A stretch of DNA of 6,926 nucleotides from an uncultured Bordetella sp. Lineage in GTDB: Bacteria > Pseudomonadota > Gammaproteobacteria > Burkholderiales > Burkholderiaceae_B. Position 1 is the first letter of the stretch; every line of letters begins with the position of its first letter. This document shows, piece after piece, positions 4,935 to 6,926 of the stretch. The position numbers were made by a program, and so were the translations under genes. Under the pieces are notes generated by a model, which searched no databases, had not been told where the DNA came from, and saw only the letters and a list, made by a program, of their open reading frames with translations. The stretch lies in assembly GCA_937881145.1 (NCBI GenBank), contig CALGFL010000279.1, positions 1-6,926 of the forward strand, written 5' to 3'.

Positions 4935-6253
4935 TCCAACTCGCGCTGCTCCTGTTCGGCGCCGGCTTCCTGCGGCGCAACGCCTACCTGCTGGCATTGA
5001 TCGGGCTGCTCTGGGCAGCGCTGGGCCTGGTCATCCTCATCGACGGGCTCGACGGCGTACGCTACTTCCCGCTGACGCTGTTCGGCGCCGTGCTGCTGGC
5101 CGAGAGCATCGTGACGCTGCTCGTGGCCAGCAACAGCGACGGCGCCCAGCGCACCGTCCTCGCGTTCAAGGGCGGCGCCTTTCTGCTCCTGGCGGTGCTT
5201 GTCCTCTTCGGCGGCACGGTCAGCAACTTTCTGTTGGCACTGGTCTTCGGACTGACCTATTTCGCGCTGGGAATCTTCCAGATCGCCTCAGCCTGGGTCG
5301 TGCGCTACGACGGATGGCGCAAATCCCTGCTGATCGGCGCCGCGCAAGTGGCCTTCGGCATCCTCATGTTCCAGCCCTATCCCACCAACTACGTCGGCAC
5401 GGCATCCGCCTTTATCGGCGTGACCATGCTGGCGGCGGGCATCAACACCCTGCGCGTCGCGGTGTGGGCCCGGCGGTTGCGCCACGATTGCGCCATGTTC
5501 AATTTGACCGCGCCCGCGGAACTGCGCCTTCCATCGTCCGCTTCCGGTCAAGCCGACAACGGCCCCGCCGCCGCGCCCGGCCATGCCGACGCGCTCACCA
5601 TCCATGTCTGGACGCCGGAAGGTTCGGCCAAAAACACCACCGTGCCCCGTCCCGTCTTCAACCGGTACATCGCCGCGGTTGATGTGAACGGCGTCATCTC
5701 CACCGGACACGCCGCCCTGGAGATGGTGCCCAATATCTACATCAGCCTGTATCCCGCCGTGGACATCGACCGCTCGCCTTCCGAATTCTTCAACCTGCTC
5801 AAGGCCGGCAAGGAGAACGACGTGCCCGGCACCTACCAGCCGGACTACGCCACCGAGTCCAAGGCCTGGTGCCCCTCCACCCGGCAAGTCACTTTCACGA
5901 GCTACAACCGCGACGGGCTGCTGGCATTCTGGCGCAAATACCGCGCGGAGCCTGTCTACAACCTCACGCGGCGAAATTGCTCCAGCTCGGTCTCGTACGC
6001 ACTGGAATCCGCGCTGGACGGGGTGCTGGCCCGGCACAGCCGGAACTGGCTGCACGTGCTGCGCACCTTGCTGATGCCCGAGCTGTGGATCGCGGCGCAG
6101 GTGCGCCGGCGCGCCCAAATCATGGCATGGACGCCGGGACTGACCTTGGACTATTGCCGCGCTCTGCGGGCCGTCGTCCATCCGGTGGACCGCCCCTGGT
6201 TCAAGCGGCTCGTCCGTGCTTTGCAGCGCAACGCCATCAGCAGCAGGACCTAG
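4931..6253 (+). CDS. HdeD-like (DUF308) membrane protein fused to a His/Asn-Cys putative hydrolase domain
   Basis: This is a 440-residue protein. Residues 1-180 hold six hydrophobic helices (about 18-37, 45-66, 76-94, 98-121, 133-147, 155-180) resembling HdeD/DUF308 membrane proteins, which are linked to acid resistance in enterobacteria. A Pro/Ala/Ser linker (about 195-220) leads to a soluble domain at about 222-366. There, T-G-H-A-A-L-E-M (258-265) and V-Y-N-L-T-R-R-N-C-S-S (342-352) give a His260...Asn349-Cys350 pair as in permuted papain-like or NlpC/P60-type enzymes. The spacing and motif parallel the DUF4105 protein encoded upstream on the other strand. Arg/Lys sit in the N-terminus, loops 2-3 and 4-5 and after helix 6, so the positive-inside rule predicts a cytoplasmic catalytic domain. 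The ATG is chosen because it overlaps the sensor gene's stop (ATGA), a sign of translational coupling, although the frame is open further upstream. Hydrolase activity is inferred and the substrate is unknown. Confidence 0.82.
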   Translation: MIQLALLLFGAGFLRRNAYLLALIGLLWAALGLVILIDGLDGVRYFPLTLFGAVLLAESIVTLLVASNSDGAQRTVLAFKGGAFLLLAVLVLFGGTVSNFLLALVFGLTYFALGIFQIASAWVVRYDGWRKSLLIGAAQVAFGILMFQPYPTNYVGTASAFIGVTMLAAGINTLRVAVWARRLRHDCAMFNLTAPAELRLPSSASGQADNGPAAAPGHADALTIHVWTPEGSAKNTTVPRPVFNRYIAAVDVNGVISTGHAALEMVPNIYISLYPAVDIDRSPSEFFNLLKAGKENDVPGTYQPDYATESKAWCPSTRQVTFTSYNRDGLLAFWRKYRAEPVYNLTRRNCSSSVSYALESALDGVLARHSRNWLHVLRTLLMPELWIAAQVRRRAQIMAWTPGLTLDYCRALRAVVHPVDRPWFKRLVRALQRNAISSRT

Positions 6254-6275
6254 GACGAAGGCACGGGCGCGCGGG

Positions 6276-6293
6276 CGGCGCCCTAGGGCGCCG
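6276..6293. terminator. 18-bp perfect palindrome between convergent genes (possible bidirectional terminator)
   Basis: CGGCGCCC-TA-GGGCGCCG is an exact palindrome centred on CTAG. It contains the TAG stop of the deacetylase gene and lies 22 bp after the stop of the HdeD-fusion gene. It can form a seven-pair GC stem with a CTAG loop in either transcript. There is no T-run, so it would be a non-canonical or Rho-dependent stop if it acts at all. Confidence 0.4.
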
Positions 6294-6926
6294 GCAAGGG
6301 CATGATCCGGCTCAGGCGCTCGACCCACAGCCCGCTCGCGCTCAGCCAGCGCGGCATGTCCTCGCTCGAGAGCACCTCGAACTCGGCGGCGCGCTGCTGC
6401 ATGAGCGCATCGCCTTCGCCCGGCGCGACCGCATGGGCGGGATGGCACATCATCAAGTCGCCGTCCTGGGCCGCGTCGAACCAGCGCCCCAGCAACTGCG
6501 CGTAATGCTCGGCCCCGCCACTCAGGCCGTAGACCCCCAGGAACCGTTCATTACTGCGCCAGCCGTGCCGGCGCACGGCCCGCCTCAAGGCATGCCCGCC
6601 CAGCGCGCCGATGACCTGCGCCTTGAACACATTGGCCAGGCCTACGCCGGGCTGGGACCGCGGCAAGGTGCAGCGCAGCCAAGGCATGCGGGCGCCGTAG
6701 CGGCGCTGCATTATCTCGATCACCCGCGGCAGCACGCCGGGCAGCTGATGCACGTGCTGGTGTCCGTCCAGATAGGCCGGCGCCGCGTCGTAGATGCGTT
6801 CGAAGGCATCGAGCTGGCGCTCCAGATGGCCGTTCACCCAGGACGGGACGAGACGTCCCGTATAGGACCAGCCGATCAATGTCTGCAAGGCGACGGCGGG
6901 CTCCTGCCCGCCCACGCCCTCGGTCA
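6283..6926 (-). CDS. ChbG/HpnK (YdjC) family carbohydrate deacetylase, N-terminus outside the window
   Basis: These are the C-terminal 213 residues of a YdjC-superfamily polysaccharide-deacetylase-like enzyme. Known members remove acetyl groups from chitooligosaccharides (ChbG) or act on hopanoid glycosides (HpnK) with a metal held by Asp and His. Seen here: T-E-G at the right edge, matching the family's G-L-H-L-N-x-T-E strand; the metal motif D-G-H-Q-H-V-H about 50 residues into the visible part; then L-G-V-Y-G-L-S-G and M-C-H-P-A. The frame is open through the right edge. A GTG at 6915 is merely internal, because the family's N-terminal D-x-G metal ligand and first His would lie further upstream, about 60-70 residues by usual length. 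The protein is probably cytoplasmic. Whether it serves hopanoid, lipid or glycan metabolism needs the genes beyond the window. It converges on the HdeD-fusion gene with 29 bp between stops. Confidence 0.87.
   Translation of the reverse strand, partial: TEGVGGQEPAVALQTLIGWSYTGRLVPSWVNGHLERQLDAFERIYDAAPAYLDGHQHVHQLPGVLPRVIEIMQRRYGARMPWLRCTLPRSQPGVGLANVFKAQVIGALGGHALRRAVRRHGWRSNERFLGVYGLSGGAEHYAQLLGRWFDAAQDGDLMMCHPAHAVAPGEGDALMQQRAAEFEVLSSEDMPRWLSASGLWVERLSRIMPLPAP

Noticed and set aside
5288..6448. Minus-strand open frame of 386 codons opposite the HdeD-fusion gene and the deacetylase end
   Set aside because: It is antisense of a recognisable protein, with Gly/Arg/His/Gln-biased composition and no motif. 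It also spans the 3' end of the genuine minus-strand deacetylase in a different frame.
1..6926. Search for tRNA or rRNA genes, CRISPR repeats, insertion-sequence ends and riboswitches
   Set aside because: No tandem or spaced repeat series, no transposase frame, no terminal inverted repeats and no recognisable RNA fold were seen. The gene-free gaps are all under 135 bp.

Overview
The window is GC-rich (roughly two-thirds G+C by eye) and densely packed. Gene content and codon style look like a betaproteobacterium of the Burkholderiales, most like the Alcaligenaceae (Bordetella/Achromobacter type). This placement is from family recognition and composition only. No rRNA, tRNA, CRISPR array, insertion sequence or phage gene is visible. 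It reads as ordinary chromosome carrying one less familiar membrane-protein locus.

Layout. (1) 8-352, minus: a small DUF442/TIGR01244 sulfurtransferase/phosphatase-like protein with its own RBS and a candidate -10 box. (2) 442-1881, minus: a MocR-type regulator, with a GntR winged helix fused to a PLP aminotransferase fold. (3) 2014-2652, plus: a LysE/RhtB amino-acid exporter divergent from the MocR gene. The 132 bp between them holds a GGTAC-T-GTACC palindrome and a second half-site 20 bp away, a good candidate operator. (4) 2619-3620, minus: a membrane-anchored DUF4105 protein whose 3' end overlaps lysE by 34 bp. (5) 3699-4934, plus: a MASE1-like membrane sensor ending in a PAS-like domain with no output domain. 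(6) 4931-6253, plus: an HdeD-like (DUF308) six-helix membrane domain fused to a soluble domain with a His...Asn-Cys signature, joined to gene 5 by an ATGA overlap. (7) 6283 to the right edge, minus: a ChbG/HpnK (YdjC) family deacetylase lacking its N-terminus.

How the genes may work together. Genes 2 and 3 form a classic regulator/exporter pair: the MocR protein probably senses an amino acid or amine through PLP and controls the exporter and itself. Genes 4, 5 and 6 form the most interesting block. The DUF4105 protein and the HdeD fusion lie on either side of the sensor gene and share the pattern Y-N-x4-N-C-[TS]-[TS] plus an upstream [AG]-H strand. This suggests two membrane-tethered cysteine hydrolases or transferases of a permuted papain-like type, encoded divergently around an output-less sensor. 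Their chemistry and substrate cannot be read from the sequence. The flanking DUF442 and YdjC-family genes look unrelated to this block.

No gene-free stretch exceeds 300 bp. The longest gaps are 1882-2013 (operator region), 353-441 (promoter plus a hairpin) and 3621-3698 (divergent promoter region).
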